Shown: piece after piece, positions 40,792-50,202 of the stretch
Layout: every line of letters starts with the position of its first letter
How positions within the stretch are numbered: position 1 is the stretch's first letter
Source: DAOSXA01 sp964526835
Lineage (GTDB): Bacteria; Zixibacteria; MSB-5A5; GN15; FEB-12
Reading direction: 5' to 3'
NCBI GenBank assembly: GCA_964526835.1
Contig: CAZGMK010000006.1
Coordinates: 62,001 to 126,000, forward strand
DNA length: 64,000 bases
Program-made: the position numbers and the translations under genes
Notes under the pieces: generated by a model
The model's database searches: none
What the model was told of the DNA's origin: nothing
Seen by the model: only the letters and a program-made list of their open reading frames with translations

Positions 40792-41609
40792 TGCCATACG
40801 CTCAGCTTGGCGACATACAACTGTACTACGAGGAAGCCGGCCCTGTCGAGAAACAGAGGGACGGCCGTGAAGCCCCGCCCATTGTCTTCCTGCACGGCTT
40901 TACCCTGGACGGCCGCATGTGGACCGAGCAACTCGAGTACTTCAGCGCCACTCATCGGGCGATCGCGGTCGACGCCAGAGGACATGGGCGTTCCGATGCG
41001 CCACCGACCGGGTACAGCCGTCGCGACCGGGTCCTGGACCTGAAAGCGTTTGTCGATGCGGTCGGTCTGGATCGGTATCACCTGGTGGGGCTGTCTATGG
41101 GCGGCAGCACCGCTATCGGCTTTGCGCTCGAGCACCAGCATCGCCTGGCCTCGCTGAGTCTTGTTTCTACAGGCGTGGCCGGATACAATGTCAGCAAGAA
41201 GATTGCGCACATCGATACGATGGCCAGAGAAAAGGGCCTTGAGGCGGCGCGCGCAAAATGGCGTGAAATCAGCCTGATGTACTACAAAGAGAACAAGCAG
41301 GATACCGCGCAGCGGATGGCCACCATGATCGACCAGCACTCCGGGGCGATCTGGATGGACCATCGTCGCGGCAACTATCCTCGGGAAGAGGACCTGCCGC
41401 GAGTGCATACTATCGATGCGCCGACCCTCATTGTCGCCGGCGCGGAGGACAAGGTGTTCGCCGAGCTGGCGGGACTGTTGCATGAACGTATCCGGGGCAG
41501 CAACCTGCTGATTTACGACGGGATCGGGCACATGGTCAACATGGAGGCTCCCACACGGTTCAACAAAGACCTGGAACGGTTTCTGTCGACTCAGGAGAAG
41601 CGGCGGTAG
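40791..41609 (+). CDS. alpha/beta hydrolase
   Basis: 272 residues from the ATG at 40791 (GGAGA upstream), overlapping the gatA stop; GTG 40788 is an alternative. Alpha/beta fold motifs: oxyanion 'FLHGFTLDGRMW', 'DARGHGRS', nucleophile elbow 'GLSMGGS' (Ser), an acid in 'VAGAEDKVF', and the catalytic His in 'GIGHMVNME'. The substrate is unknown; the family includes esterases, lactonases and 3-oxoadipate enol-lactonase. It sits between gatA and gatB in a tight operon, an odd place for a metabolic hydrolase. Confidence 0.85.
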   Translation: MPYAQLGDIQLYYEEAGPVEKQRDGREAPPIVFLHGFTLDGRMWTEQLEYFSATHRAIAVDARGHGRSDAPPTGYSRRDRVLDLKAFVDAVGLDRYHLVGLSMGGSTAIGFALEHQHRLASLSLVSTGVAGYNVSKKIAHIDTMAREKGLEAARAKWREISLMYYKENKQDTAQRMATMIDQHSGAIWMDHRRGNYPREEDLPRVHTIDAPTLIVAGAEDKVFAELAGLLHERIRGSNLLIYDGIGHMVNMEAPTRFNKDLERFLSTQEKRR

Positions 41610-41629
41610 CCGTCGGAACTGCTGAACGG

Positions 41630-43120
41630 ATGTCTGATACAAGGCGACACGGCGATTACGAAGCCACTATCGGTTTGGAAGTGCATGTCCAGTTGGCCAC
41701 AAAGAGCAAGCTGTTCTGCGGGTGCGCTAATCGGTACGGTGAACCTGCCAATACGTTAACCTGCCCGGTCTGTCTGGGACTACCGGGAGCTTTGCCATCG
41801 GTGAACCGGAGGGCTGTTGAATACGCCATTCGGATGATCCTTGCATCCGGGGGAGAAGTGGCAAGTCGATCCGAGTTCGCCCGGAAGAACTACTTCTACC
41901 CGGACCTGCCGAAAGGCTACCAGATTTCGCAGTACGATCAGCCGATAGGAGTCGGCGGTGCGGTTCATTACCGGCTTTCCGACGGAACTGAGGCCGAGTG
42001 TCGGCTGGAGCGGATCCACCTTGAAGAGGATGCCGGCAAATCGATCCATTCCGAGGGAGGGGGAGGTTACACGCTGGTCGACCTGAATCGCTGCGGCGTA
42101 CCGCTGATCGAAATCGTGAGCGCCCCCGAATTGCGCGGCCCGGATGAGGCCTATGCATATCTCCAGGCGGTTCGTCAACTGGTCCGATATCTCGGCATCA
42201 GCGACGCCGACATGGAGAAGGGCCAGCTTCGCTGCGACGCCAATGTGTCAATCCGGTCTGCCAAGAGCAGCTCATTTGGCGTGCGCGCCGAGGTGAAGAA
42301 CCTTAACTCGATCAAAGCGGTGCGTCGCGCGCTGCAATACGAGATCGGTCGCCAATCCGATCTGCTCGACTCCGGCGGCAATGTCAAACAGGTAACCCTG
42401 ATGTGGAATGAGATGACACAGACGGCCGATGTGATGCGGTCGAAGGAGGAATCAGAGGACTACCGTTACTTCCCGGAACCGGATCTGCCACCGCTGCAAC
42501 TTGAATCCGAGTGGGTGCGGGCTATTCGGGAGTCTCTGCCGGAACTTCCGGCGGCCAAGGTCGCGCGTCTGGTCGGGCAATACGGTATTCGTGAATACGA
42601 TGCCCTGGTGCTCACCGCCGATAGCGAGTTGGCCGACTACTACGAAACGGTTGCGGGCGAGTGCGATGATCCCTCGCTGGCCGCCAACTGGGTGATCAAT
42701 GAGGTTCTGGCTGCGCTCCGGGAGGTTGGTTGTTCTCTGTCCGATTGGCCGATCAGGCCGTTGATCCTGGCTGAGCTCATGCGTGAAATCACTTCCGGAA
42801 GAATCACCGGAAAGATCGCCAAACAGGTGTTCGCGATCATGGTCGAGCACGCCTCTCGTCGTGAAGCGATTGTGGAGGAACGAATTAGCCCCAAGCAAAT
42901 AATCGATGAGCACGCTCTTGCTGTCATCTCCAATGAGGCCTCATTGACCGGAATTGTCGACGAGGTCTTGACAAAGTACTCCGATCAGGTTACCGCTTAT
43001 AGGGCTGGCAAGCGGGCCCTGATGGGCTTCTTTGTCGGCAAGGTAATGGAAGCGACTAACGGACGGGCTGAGCCCGGCCTGGCAAGCAGGATGCTTAAGC
43101 AGCGGCTGGACAATGACTGA
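41630..43120 (+). CDS. gatB: aspartyl/glutamyl-tRNA amidotransferase subunit B
   Basis: 496 residues. N-terminal kinase/amidase-like domain with 'IGLEVHVQLATKSKLFCGC' and a zinc site (CGC...CPVC), 'YFYPDLPKGYQISQY', 'HLEEDAGKS', 'DLNRCGVPLIEIVS', then a helical and YqeY-like tail (~350-496). It phosphorylates and transamidates the mischarged tRNA. It follows the hydrolase with a 20-base gap, and overlaps purN by 8 bases. The small subunit gene gatC is not in this window. Confidence 0.96.
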   Translation: MSDTRRHGDYEATIGLEVHVQLATKSKLFCGCANRYGEPANTLTCPVCLGLPGALPSVNRRAVEYAIRMILASGGEVASRSEFARKNYFYPDLPKGYQISQYDQPIGVGGAVHYRLSDGTEAECRLERIHLEEDAGKSIHSEGGGGYTLVDLNRCGVPLIEIVSAPELRGPDEAYAYLQAVRQLVRYLGISDADMEKGQLRCDANVSIRSAKSSSFGVRAEVKNLNSIKAVRRALQYEIGRQSDLLDSGGNVKQVTLMWNEMTQTADVMRSKEESEDYRYFPEPDLPPLQLESEWVRAIRESLPELPAAKVARLVGQYGIREYDALVLTADSELADYYETVAGECDDPSLAANWVINEVLAALREVGCSLSDWPIRPLILAELMREITSGRITGKIAKQVFAIMVEHASRREAIVEERISPKQIIDEHALAVISNEASLTGIVDEVLTKYSDQVTAYRAGKRALMGFFVGKVMEATNGRAEPGLASRMLKQRLDND

Positions 43121-43727
43121 ACAGAAAGACAGACCAAGGGTGGCGGTGTTCATCTCCGGGGGAGGGTCGAATCTGCAGTCGCTGATCGATGCCACCAAGG
43201 CGGGGATTCTCACGGCCGAGATCGCTTGGGTGGTCAGCAGCCGCAAGAAAGCGTTCGGTCTGGAACGAGCCAGGCGCGAGGGCATCGAGTCGTGGGTGTT
43301 CAGGCCGGGATCATACGATAGTCCTCAACAGGCGGGCGAAGACCTGCTCAGGAGGCTGCGCGAACGTGGCATCGACTATATCGCACTGGCCGGGTATCTG
43401 AAGCTGGTGCCCAACGAAGTTGTTCGCGCCTACTCGGGTCGCATAGTAAACATCCACCCGGCCCTGCTGCCGAAGTATGGCGGCAAGGGCATGTACGGCC
43501 ACCATGTCCACGAGGCGGTTCTGGAATCGGGTGATACGGAGTCCGGTCCTACAGTGCACCTGGTGGATGAGGTTTACGACAACGGCCGTATCCTCGAACA
43601 GGTGCGGGTGCCGGTCAAGCCCGACGATGACGCCGACAGACTGGCCGGGCGGGTATTGGAACAGGAACACAAGCTGTACCCCCGGGTGCTGCAGAAACTA
43701 ATCAAAGGAGAGTATCAGCTTGACTGA
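43113..43727 (+). CDS. purN: phosphoribosylglycinamide formyltransferase
   Basis: 204 residues. It formylates GAR with 10-formyl-THF in purine synthesis. Catalytic residues N113, H115 and D152 are seen ('NIHPALLPKYGG', 'HLVDEVYDNG'), plus the phosphate loop 'ISGGGSNLQ' (14-22). Start ATG 43113 lies inside the end of gatB. It heads a purN-purC-purH run. Confidence 0.95.
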   Translation: MTEQKDRPRVAVFISGGGSNLQSLIDATKAGILTAEIAWVVSSRKKAFGLERARREGIESWVFRPGSYDSPQQAGEDLLRRLRERGIDYIALAGYLKLVPNEVVRAYSGRIVNIHPALLPKYGGKGMYGHHVHEAVLESGDTESGPTVHLVDEVYDNGRILEQVRVPVKPDDDADRLAGRVLEQEHKLYPRVLQKLIKGEYQLD

Positions 43728-44622
43728 AAACGATGTCTTGATGTCGACCGACATCACGGAATATCCGCTGATGACTCGCGGCAAGGTCCGCGATGTCTAT
43801 GACCTGGGCGACAAACTCCTGATTGTCAGCACAGATCGCATGTCGGCTTTCGATGTAGTCCTGCCAAATGGTATCCCCGGCAAGGGGCAGGTGCTGACGG
43901 CGATGTCGCTGTTCTGGTTCGATTTCCTCAGCGACGTTACCGATCACCATCTGATTACAGCCAGCGTTGACGAGTATCCGGAGAGTCTGCACAGATATCG
44001 GCCTCAACTTGAGGGACGGTCGATGCTGGTTGTCAAGGCGAAGCGTGTCGATTGCGAGTGTATCGTGCGCGGATACATCTCGGGTTCGATGTGGAAAGAG
44101 CTGCAGCGCGCCAGGGAAAAGGGCTCCAACCAGGTTCACGGATTCGAGTTTCCCGAGGGTCTGCGTGAGTCGGAACAGTTGCCGAGGCCGCTGTTTACGC
44201 CATCGACAAAGAGCGAAGAGGGCCACGACGCCAACATCAGCTACGACGAGCTGGTGAGGATGATCGGCCAGGAGACCGCGGAGCTCTGCCGGGCCAAGTC
44301 ACTGGCCATTTACGGTAAGGCCGCCGCATATGCCCTGACCAAGGGCATAATCATCGCCGACACCAAGTTTGAATTCGGGTTTGACGGCGACCGGTTCATC
44401 CTCATCGATGAGGTTCTTTCGCCCGATTCGAGTCGTTTCTGGCCGGTTGACCGTTACGAGGTCGGCCGGGGGCAGCCGTCGTTCGACAAGCAGCCGATCC
44501 GCGACTATCTGGCCGGGCTCGATTGGGACAAGCAACCGCCGGGGCCGCGTCTTCCGGACGAGGTCGTTGCGGCTACGTCCGAACGTTATCGGCGGGTGCA
44601 GGAGCTACTCACAGGAGAATGA
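43720..44622 (+). CDS. purC: SAICAR synthase
   Basis: 300 residues from a TTG at 43720 with AAAGGAG 10 bases upstream; an ATG at 43741 is an alternative. Motifs 'RGKVRDVYDLGDKLLIVSTDRMSAFDVVLP', 'VECIVRGYISGS'-like ('DCECIVRGYISGSMWKEL'), 'FTPSTKSEEGHDANIS' and 'DTKFEFG' are those of the long form of PurC. It joins CAIR and aspartate. The start overlaps the purN stop by 8 bases. Confidence 0.95.
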   Translation: MTENDVLMSTDITEYPLMTRGKVRDVYDLGDKLLIVSTDRMSAFDVVLPNGIPGKGQVLTAMSLFWFDFLSDVTDHHLITASVDEYPESLHRYRPQLEGRSMLVVKAKRVDCECIVRGYISGSMWKELQRAREKGSNQVHGFEFPEGLRESEQLPRPLFTPSTKSEEGHDANISYDELVRMIGQETAELCRAKSLAIYGKAAAYALTKGIIIADTKFEFGFDGDRFILIDEVLSPDSSRFWPVDRYEVGRGQPSFDKQPIRDYLAGLDWDKQPPGPRLPDEVVAATSERYRRVQELLTGE

Positions 44623-44625
44623 TTG

Positions 44626-46197
44626 ATGGCTGAGAATGTTAAGATCAAGCGGGCGGTTGTGTCTGTCTCTGACAAGACCGATGTTGAGAAGTTAGGTCGA
44701 GCGCTCCAGGAGATTGGCGTCGAGATCATTTCCACCGGCGGCACGCTCAAGCGACTGAAGGAGGCCGAGATTCAGGCCATATCGGTGTCCACGTTCACCG
44801 GAGCGCCGGAGATCATGGGTGGCCGGGTTAAGAGCCTGCATCCGAAGATCTACGCCGGCCTGCTGTGTCGTCGAGACAATGAAGACGATCTGACGCAATT
44901 GGGCGAGTCGGATTACCGGACCGTCGACCTGGTAGTGGTGAATCTGTATCCGTTCAGGGAGACAGTTGCTCGTCCCGACTCGGACGAGGAGGAGATAATC
45001 GAGAACATCGACATCGGCGGCCCCTCGATGATCCGCGCCGCGGCCAAGAACTTCGCGGGAGTAACGGTAGTAGTGGACCCGGGTGATTATGATCGACTGA
45101 TAGATCAAATGAAGGCCGGCGACGGGGCGACCAGCCTCGAGTTCCGTCGCCAATGCGCCGCCAAGGCTTTCGCCACGACGGCCGCTTACGACAGCGCCAT
45201 TGCCGCGTACTTCAATCAGGGCAGGGATGTCGGTGGCGACAAGTTCCCGCAGCAGCTCGGCCTCAGCTTCACCTTCCAGCAGAGTCTGCGCTATGGCGAG
45301 AACCCGCATCAGCAGGCGGCGCTGTATGCGATGGACAGCTACGCGCCGGCCACGCTGATTCGCTCGGAGGTGCTGGCCGGCAAAGAGCTCTCCTACAACA
45401 ACTATGGCGATCTTGACGCCACGCTGGATATGCTTCTCGATTTCGAGGAGCCCTTCGCCGCGGTAGTCAAGCACGCCAATCCCTGCGGGGCGGCGACCGG
45501 GTCAAACATAGCCCAAGCCTATAGGAAAGCCTACGACAGCGACCCGCTCAGCGCCTTCGGGTCGATCATCGGTTTGAACAAAGAGGTCGACATGGAGTGC
45601 GCCGAGCTTCTGCACGAGACTCCGTTTGTCGAATGCATGCTGGCGCCGGGTTTCACGGACGAGGCGCTCCGGCTCCTGAAGAAGAAGAAGAATCGACGTC
45701 TACTGGCCCTGCCCGAGATCTCGAAGGGGAGGATGAAGAACCAGATGGTGTATCGTTTCATTCGCGGCGGTCTGCTGGTGCAGAGCGCCGACGATCTGGT
45801 CACCCTGAAGTCGTCCCTGAAGGTTGTCAGCGAGCGCGAGCCGACAGCGGATGAGCTGGAGTCTTTGCTGTTCGGCTGGAAGGTAGTCAAACACGTCAAA
45901 TCCAACGCCATTGTCCTGACCGTCGGCCATGCAACGGTCGGCATCGGGATGGGGCAGACATCTCGAGTAGACTCCTCGCACCTGGCGGTCAGACGAGCCG
46001 GCGAACGAGCCCGCGGCGCGGTGATGGCTTCAGATGCATTCTTCCCCATGCCTGACGGAGTGGAGGTTGCTCTCGAAGCCGGGGTGACGGCGATAATTCA
46101 GCCCGGCGGATCGAAGGGTGATGAGGCGGTGATTGAGGCAGTCAACAAGGCGGGGGCGGCCATGATTTTCACAGGCAACCGGCATTTCAAGCATTAG
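44626..46197 (+). CDS. purH: bifunctional AICAR formyltransferase/IMP cyclohydrolase
   Basis: 523 residues from the ATG at 44626 (ACAGGAG 8 bases upstream). N-terminal MGS-like IMP cyclohydrolase domain (~1-195, 'ISTGGTLKRLKEAEI', 'ENIDIGGPSMIRAAAKN'), then the formyltransferase domain with 'LRYGENPHQQAALY', the catalytic 'VKHANPCGAAT', and 'QPGGSKGDEAVIEAVNKAGAAMIFTGNRHFKH' at the end. It does the last two steps of IMP synthesis. It closes the gat-pur operon. Confidence 0.96.
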   Translation: MAENVKIKRAVVSVSDKTDVEKLGRALQEIGVEIISTGGTLKRLKEAEIQAISVSTFTGAPEIMGGRVKSLHPKIYAGLLCRRDNEDDLTQLGESDYRTVDLVVVNLYPFRETVARPDSDEEEIIENIDIGGPSMIRAAAKNFAGVTVVVDPGDYDRLIDQMKAGDGATSLEFRRQCAAKAFATTAAYDSAIAAYFNQGRDVGGDKFPQQLGLSFTFQQSLRYGENPHQQAALYAMDSYAPATLIRSEVLAGKELSYNNYGDLDATLDMLLDFEEPFAAVVKHANPCGAATGSNIAQAYRKAYDSDPLSAFGSIIGLNKEVDMECAELLHETPFVECMLAPGFTDEALRLLKKKKNRRLLALPEISKGRMKNQMVYRFIRGGLLVQSADDLVTLKSSLKVVSEREPTADELESLLFGWKVVKHVKSNAIVLTVGHATVGIGMGQTSRVDSSHLAVRRAGERARGAVMASDAFFPMPDGVEVALEAGVTAIIQPGGSKGDEAVIEAVNKAGAAMIFTGNRHFKH

Positions 46198-46253
46198 GGC
46201 AGGTTGCGGAGCGTGGGACGACGAGCAAGTCTGGATTTGACAGCGGCAGGGCG

Positions 46254-46273
46254 CGGCCCCGCCCTCGGGGCCG
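46254..46273. terminator. GC-rich stem-loop after purH
   Basis: Perfect 8-bp stem CGGCCCCG / CGGGGCCG with a CCCT loop, followed by TCCTT on the plus strand. It lies between the convergent stops of purH (46197) and the hybrid kinase (46286). Confidence 0.5.
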
Positions 46274-46285
46274 TCCTTGCAGGGT

Positions 46286-49015
46286 TCATTCGGAGGAGAC
46301 TGTCTGCAGGGCCCGGCGGAGGGCGCGCCCGATAACCTTGATAGTGTATGGCTTCTTGACATAAGGGCCGGCCCCCAGCCGTTGCATCTCGGCGACTCGC
46401 TGGGTGGCGGAGAAGCCGCTCACGATTACCACCGGGCAGCCAGGCTGTATCTTGATTAACTCGCGGTAAGTGTCGAGGCCATCGAAGTCCTTTTCCATGA
46501 TCATGTCGAGGATGACGAGATCGACTGATTGATGTCTCAGAAACTCCAGGGCTTCATGACCATTCTCGACAACCGAAACCTCGTAGCCGAGGCTTGATAC
46601 CAGTGCCTCCGCCACCTCTCTCTGCTCGGGAGAGTCGTCAACGATCAGAACGCGCTCACTTCCGTTGAGATCGGAATCATCGATTCGACAGCCGGGTTCT
46701 GCTGCTGTGCGGCATACGGGCAAGTAGACCACGAATTCCGTACCCTGGCCGGGTTCCGAAAGGACGTCGTAGTATCCCTTGTGGTCTTTGACCACGCCAT
46801 ATACGACCGACAGGCCGAGGCCGCTGCCGCTCGCACCCATTTCCTTCTTGGAGAAGTACGGTTCGAATATCTTGTCCAGATGCTCGGGGTCGATCCCGCG
46901 TCCGGTATCCCGGACAGCCAGCGCAACGTATTCGCCCGGTTCGATGTCGCTGTATCCCCCGAGCAGCTGATCGTAGTGGCGGTGCGATGTCTCAATCGTC
47001 AGGACTCCGCCATCAGTCATGGCATCCATCGCATTAACGACCAGGTTCATCACTACTTTGCCCAGGTGGGGCGCGGATCCGGATATTCTGGGCAGGGTAT
47101 TGCTGAGGTGCAGCTCCAGTTCAATCCGGGCGCTGCGCTGACGCAGGCCGTCAAATGATGGGGAACGCAGGTACGATTCAACAACGGTGTTCAGATTGAT
47201 CGGCTCCATTTCATAACGACCGCGCCGGGCCAGCGTCAACAGGTCCTGGATTACGTCGGCGGCTTGCCGGGCCGAATCCTCGATCCGCTGGATCTTCTGA
47301 CGCAGGGGGCTGTCCCGATCGAGCTTGCGCAGAATCAACTCGGGGTAGCCGACCAGCGGCCCCAGCATGTTATTCAGGTCGTGGGCGACTCCGCCGGCCA
47401 GAACGGCCAGGGACTCCATTCGTTCGGCTCGTTCCAGTTGCTCGCGAAGAACCTGGTGCTGGGCTTCAGCGTGCTTACGCTCGGTGATATCGCGAACGAT
47501 TGCCAGCAGGAATGTCTCCTCACCGATGTCCATTCGGTTGAGGCTGACTTCGGCCGGGAAAGTGCTGCCGTTGTAGCGGCTGTGAATCCAATCGAAGAAC
47601 TGCGGCTCACCGGAAAGAGCCGCGTTGATTCGCTCCATTGACTTCTCGGTGGAACAGCGACCATCGGGCTGCGCTTCGGGTGAAAAGCGGTAAGGGGGCT
47701 GACCGATAATTTGATCGCGAGTGCAGCCGAAGATCCTCAGGGTTTCGACGTTGCAGTCGATGAAGCAATCCTGTCGCATGATGAAGATCGCATCGTTCGC
47801 GCAGTCGAAGAGCGTTCGGTAGCGCGCCTCGCTCGAGCGCAGGGCGGCCTCGGCCTTGCGACGTTCCGCATTTACGAGCACCTGCGTCATCTGATCGGAT
47901 AGAGCGGCGGCAAAGCCGATCTCGTCGGGAGTCCAGGTCCGTGGGGCGCCGGAATGTTCGATGCAGACAACCCCGATGATTTCTCCGTTCATGCGAATGG
48001 GAGCATCGAGCATGGATGAGATACCTAGCGGCCTGAGGTATCCCTCGGCGAACTCGCTGGTGCGACTGTCGGTCAGAGCGTTGTGAGCATCTACGGCCCT
48101 GCCCTGTCCGAGGGCGGAGAAATACCTGGGATACTCAGAGATATGCAGGACGACACCACTCTGATGATCGCCTTGTGAGTTCCGATACAGGTCCAGGCAC
48201 TGCAGAGCGGTTCGGTCATCGCTCATCAACCACACTCCGGCTCGTTCCACGCGAAGGGCATCGGCCGCCGACTCCGTGACCGTCTTTGCGCTGGTCTTAA
48301 AGTCACCTTCACCCATGGCCGGATGCACCATCAACTTCATCATAGTCGACTGAAGCCGGCGCACTGCCTGAAGGCGTTCCCTGCGGTCGTGCTCAGCTAT
48401 CTTGCGCTCGGTGATGTTTCGCCAACTGGTCTGGATGAGCGAGAGTTTTCCACGCTGCATGACAGATGTAGTCTGGAGCTCGTATGGAATTATCCGACCA
48501 TCCTTGCACCTTGCCTCGACCTCGAAGACGGGGATGGTTTCACCTCTCACCAGGTGGGGCAGCCAGCGCTGGGCGAGCGATACGGACTTTTCGGTCAACA
48601 GGCCGACCGACGGTACGTCTCGACCGAGCAGATCGTTGCGCGCATACCCCAACTCCCGTTCGAACTTCCCGTTGACATCCACGAAACGTCCGTCAGCATC
48701 AAGGACCGCAACCAGGTCAGCCGCATATTCGAACAATACGCGGTATTTTTCCTTACTTTCAAGCAGTATTTGTTCGGCTTGCTGGCGCTCCCGTATTTCG
48801 CTGCGGAGCTTTTCATTGGTCTGGGCCAGCTCGCGGGTGCGTTCGGTAATGGTATTCTGCAGCAGGATGTTAGACTCGAACAGAGAGAAAGCGCTGCCGG
48901 ATGAGTCCACGCTCCGTTCAACACGGTCCATCAGTACCTTGTTGATTCGCCCCAGCCGGTCGATTTCGCGCAGGAGCTGATCGCGTTCGGAGTAAGTCAC
49001 CTTCGCATCACTCAT
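46286..49015 (-). CDS. hybrid sensor histidine kinase (coiled coil, PAS, GAF, PAS, kinase, receiver)
   Basis: 909 residues from the ATG at 49015, which overlaps the FIST gene stop (ATGA). No membrane helix: a cytoplasmic kinase. N-terminal coiled coil (~1-85), PAS (~90-210, 'KYRVLFEYAADLVAVLDADGRFVDVNGKF'), GAF (~245-395), second PAS (~410-525), dimerisation/H-box 'LAGGVAHDLNNMLGPLVGY' with H545, ATPase 'NAMDAMTDGG', 'DTGRGIDPEHLDKIFEPYFSKK' and 'GSGLGLSVVYG', then a C-terminal receiver with D837 ('LVILDMIMEKDFDG'). The FIST protein just upstream is the likely sensor partner. No DNA-binding regulator is adjacent, so the output is unknown. Confidence 0.92.
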   Translation of the reverse strand: MSDAKVTYSERDQLLREIDRLGRINKVLMDRVERSVDSSGSAFSLFESNILLQNTITERTRELAQTNEKLRSEIRERQQAEQILLESKEKYRVLFEYAADLVAVLDADGRFVDVNGKFERELGYARNDLLGRDVPSVGLLTEKSVSLAQRWLPHLVRGETIPVFEVEARCKDGRIIPYELQTTSVMQRGKLSLIQTSWRNITERKIAEHDRRERLQAVRRLQSTMMKLMVHPAMGEGDFKTSAKTVTESAADALRVERAGVWLMSDDRTALQCLDLYRNSQGDHQSGVVLHISEYPRYFSALGQGRAVDAHNALTDSRTSEFAEGYLRPLGISSMLDAPIRMNGEIIGVVCIEHSGAPRTWTPDEIGFAAALSDQMTQVLVNAERRKAEAALRSSEARYRTLFDCANDAIFIMRQDCFIDCNVETLRIFGCTRDQIIGQPPYRFSPEAQPDGRCSTEKSMERINAALSGEPQFFDWIHSRYNGSTFPAEVSLNRMDIGEETFLLAIVRDITERKHAEAQHQVLREQLERAERMESLAVLAGGVAHDLNNMLGPLVGYPELILRKLDRDSPLRQKIQRIEDSARQAADVIQDLLTLARRGRYEMEPINLNTVVESYLRSPSFDGLRQRSARIELELHLSNTLPRISGSAPHLGKVVMNLVVNAMDAMTDGGVLTIETSHRHYDQLLGGYSDIEPGEYVALAVRDTGRGIDPEHLDKIFEPYFSKKEMGASGSGLGLSVVYGVVKDHKGYYDVLSEPGQGTEFVVYLPVCRTAAEPGCRIDDSDLNGSERVLIVDDSPEQREVAEALVSSLGYEVSVVENGHEALEFLRHQSVDLVILDMIMEKDFDGLDTYRELIKIQPGCPVVIVSGFSATQRVAEMQRLGAGPYVKKPYTIKVIGRALRRALQTVSSE

Positions 49016-50202
49016 TGACTTCGCCCGATAACTATGCCGGAGAAGGTCTGATTGACGTGTATGGAATTGAACTGCTCTCCATATGAGTGGAAGCCGATTG
49101 CCCGATGGCTCGACAGAATGGCGCCCACGTCCTCGGTCAGGTCCTTCTCCAGCACTTCCAGGCGTCTCAGGACACACTCACAGGTGATGATGAGCTGAGG
49201 ATCCGGGATCTCCTGAGTAGCCTTCTCCAGGGCCTGATTGAGATTCCTCACCAGATCTACACCCTGCCCCATCGTGAGCACCAAGCCGGTATCTATGGCG
49301 CAATAGAAGGTCAGGCTGTTGTCAGGGTTGCGTCGCTGGATTGATCGGACGAACTGCTCGCCGCCGATTCTGAGCATGACCGGATGAGCCGAGAAGACCG
49401 ATGGGCCGAGGTCATCGAGCGAGCACCCTACCAGGTCAGCATAGGCCCGGGCCGCCGGCAGGCCGTTTATCTCGAACACCGTGCGAGTCTTCGGGTCGGA
49501 CTCGGTGATTACCAGCTTCTGCTTCGTCGGCTCGAAATGCTGCGTCTTGAATGTTCTAGTCGGCAGATTTGTCAGACACACGGTCAGGACGGCGGCGTTG
49601 CTCAGGAATGCGCCGTCGTGCAGAATGTGCGTGCGTTCGAAGCACATGTCGTCTCCCGCTGAACCTCCCACGATTGGAATATCACCAAGGGCGTTGTACA
49701 GGTGAGCGACCACCTCCTCCTCTTTGACCGATAGGCCATCGATCAGCAGAAGGCCAAAGGCATGGAGCTCAGGATCGCCTTTGCTGGCCTCAGCTATCCT
49801 CCGTCGGATGCTCTCGCTCACTTCGCCCAGCTCGGCGATATCAATACGATCCAGGTCGGGAATCAGCGTCACGAGTGATGTGAATTCGCGCGCGGGCAGC
49901 GTGAAGCCGCTAATTGAGCCGTCGCTGTATCCATTCGGCGTGATTTCGCCGGCGGTAGTGCACCCGATTACAGGCGCCTTGCCGAACTGTCTCTGAAGGT
50001 TCCTGGCCAGCGAACCGAGGTCATAGCGGGAAGAGGTGAAGAGTATGGTCAGGTCATCCTGGCCCGGCGATAGTTCTCGGGCGAGTTCGGCGACAGCGGC
50101 ATCTTCGTTTCTCGCTGTGGAGACGGCCCTGGCTATGGCGCTGCCGCGAGTTGAGACAGAACTATGGATCACGATACATTCACTCCTGTTTTCTGCAGTC
50201 AT
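49012..50202 (-). CDS. FIST N/C domain sensory protein
   Basis: 396 residues from the ATG at 50202. A GTG at 50172 has a better ribosome site (AGGAG 10 bases upstream) and would give 386. FIST_N (~25-215: 'ILFTSSRYDLGSLARNLQRQFG', 'VIGCTTAGEITPNGYSDGSISGF', 'GLLLIDGLSVKEEEVV', 'IVGGSAGDDMCF') is followed by FIST_C (~220-375: 'EINGLPAARAYADLVG', ending 'AIGFHSYGEQFNSIHVNQTFSGIVIG'). FIST domains are thought to bind small ligands such as amino acids and feed signals to kinases. Translational coupling to the hybrid kinase supports a two-gene signalling unit. Confidence 0.92.
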   Translation of the reverse strand: MTAENRSECIVIHSSVSTRGSAIARAVSTARNEDAAVAELARELSPGQDDLTILFTSSRYDLGSLARNLQRQFGKAPVIGCTTAGEITPNGYSDGSISGFTLPAREFTSLVTLIPDLDRIDIAELGEVSESIRRRIAEASKGDPELHAFGLLLIDGLSVKEEEVVAHLYNALGDIPIVGGSAGDDMCFERTHILHDGAFLSNAAVLTVCLTNLPTRTFKTQHFEPTKQKLVITESDPKTRTVFEINGLPAARAYADLVGCSLDDLGPSVFSAHPVMLRIGGEQFVRSIQRRNPDNSLTFYCAIDTGLVLTMGQGVDLVRNLNQALEKATQEIPDPQLIITCECVLRRLEVLEKDLTEDVGAILSSHRAIGFHSYGEQFNSIHVNQTFSGIVIGRSQ

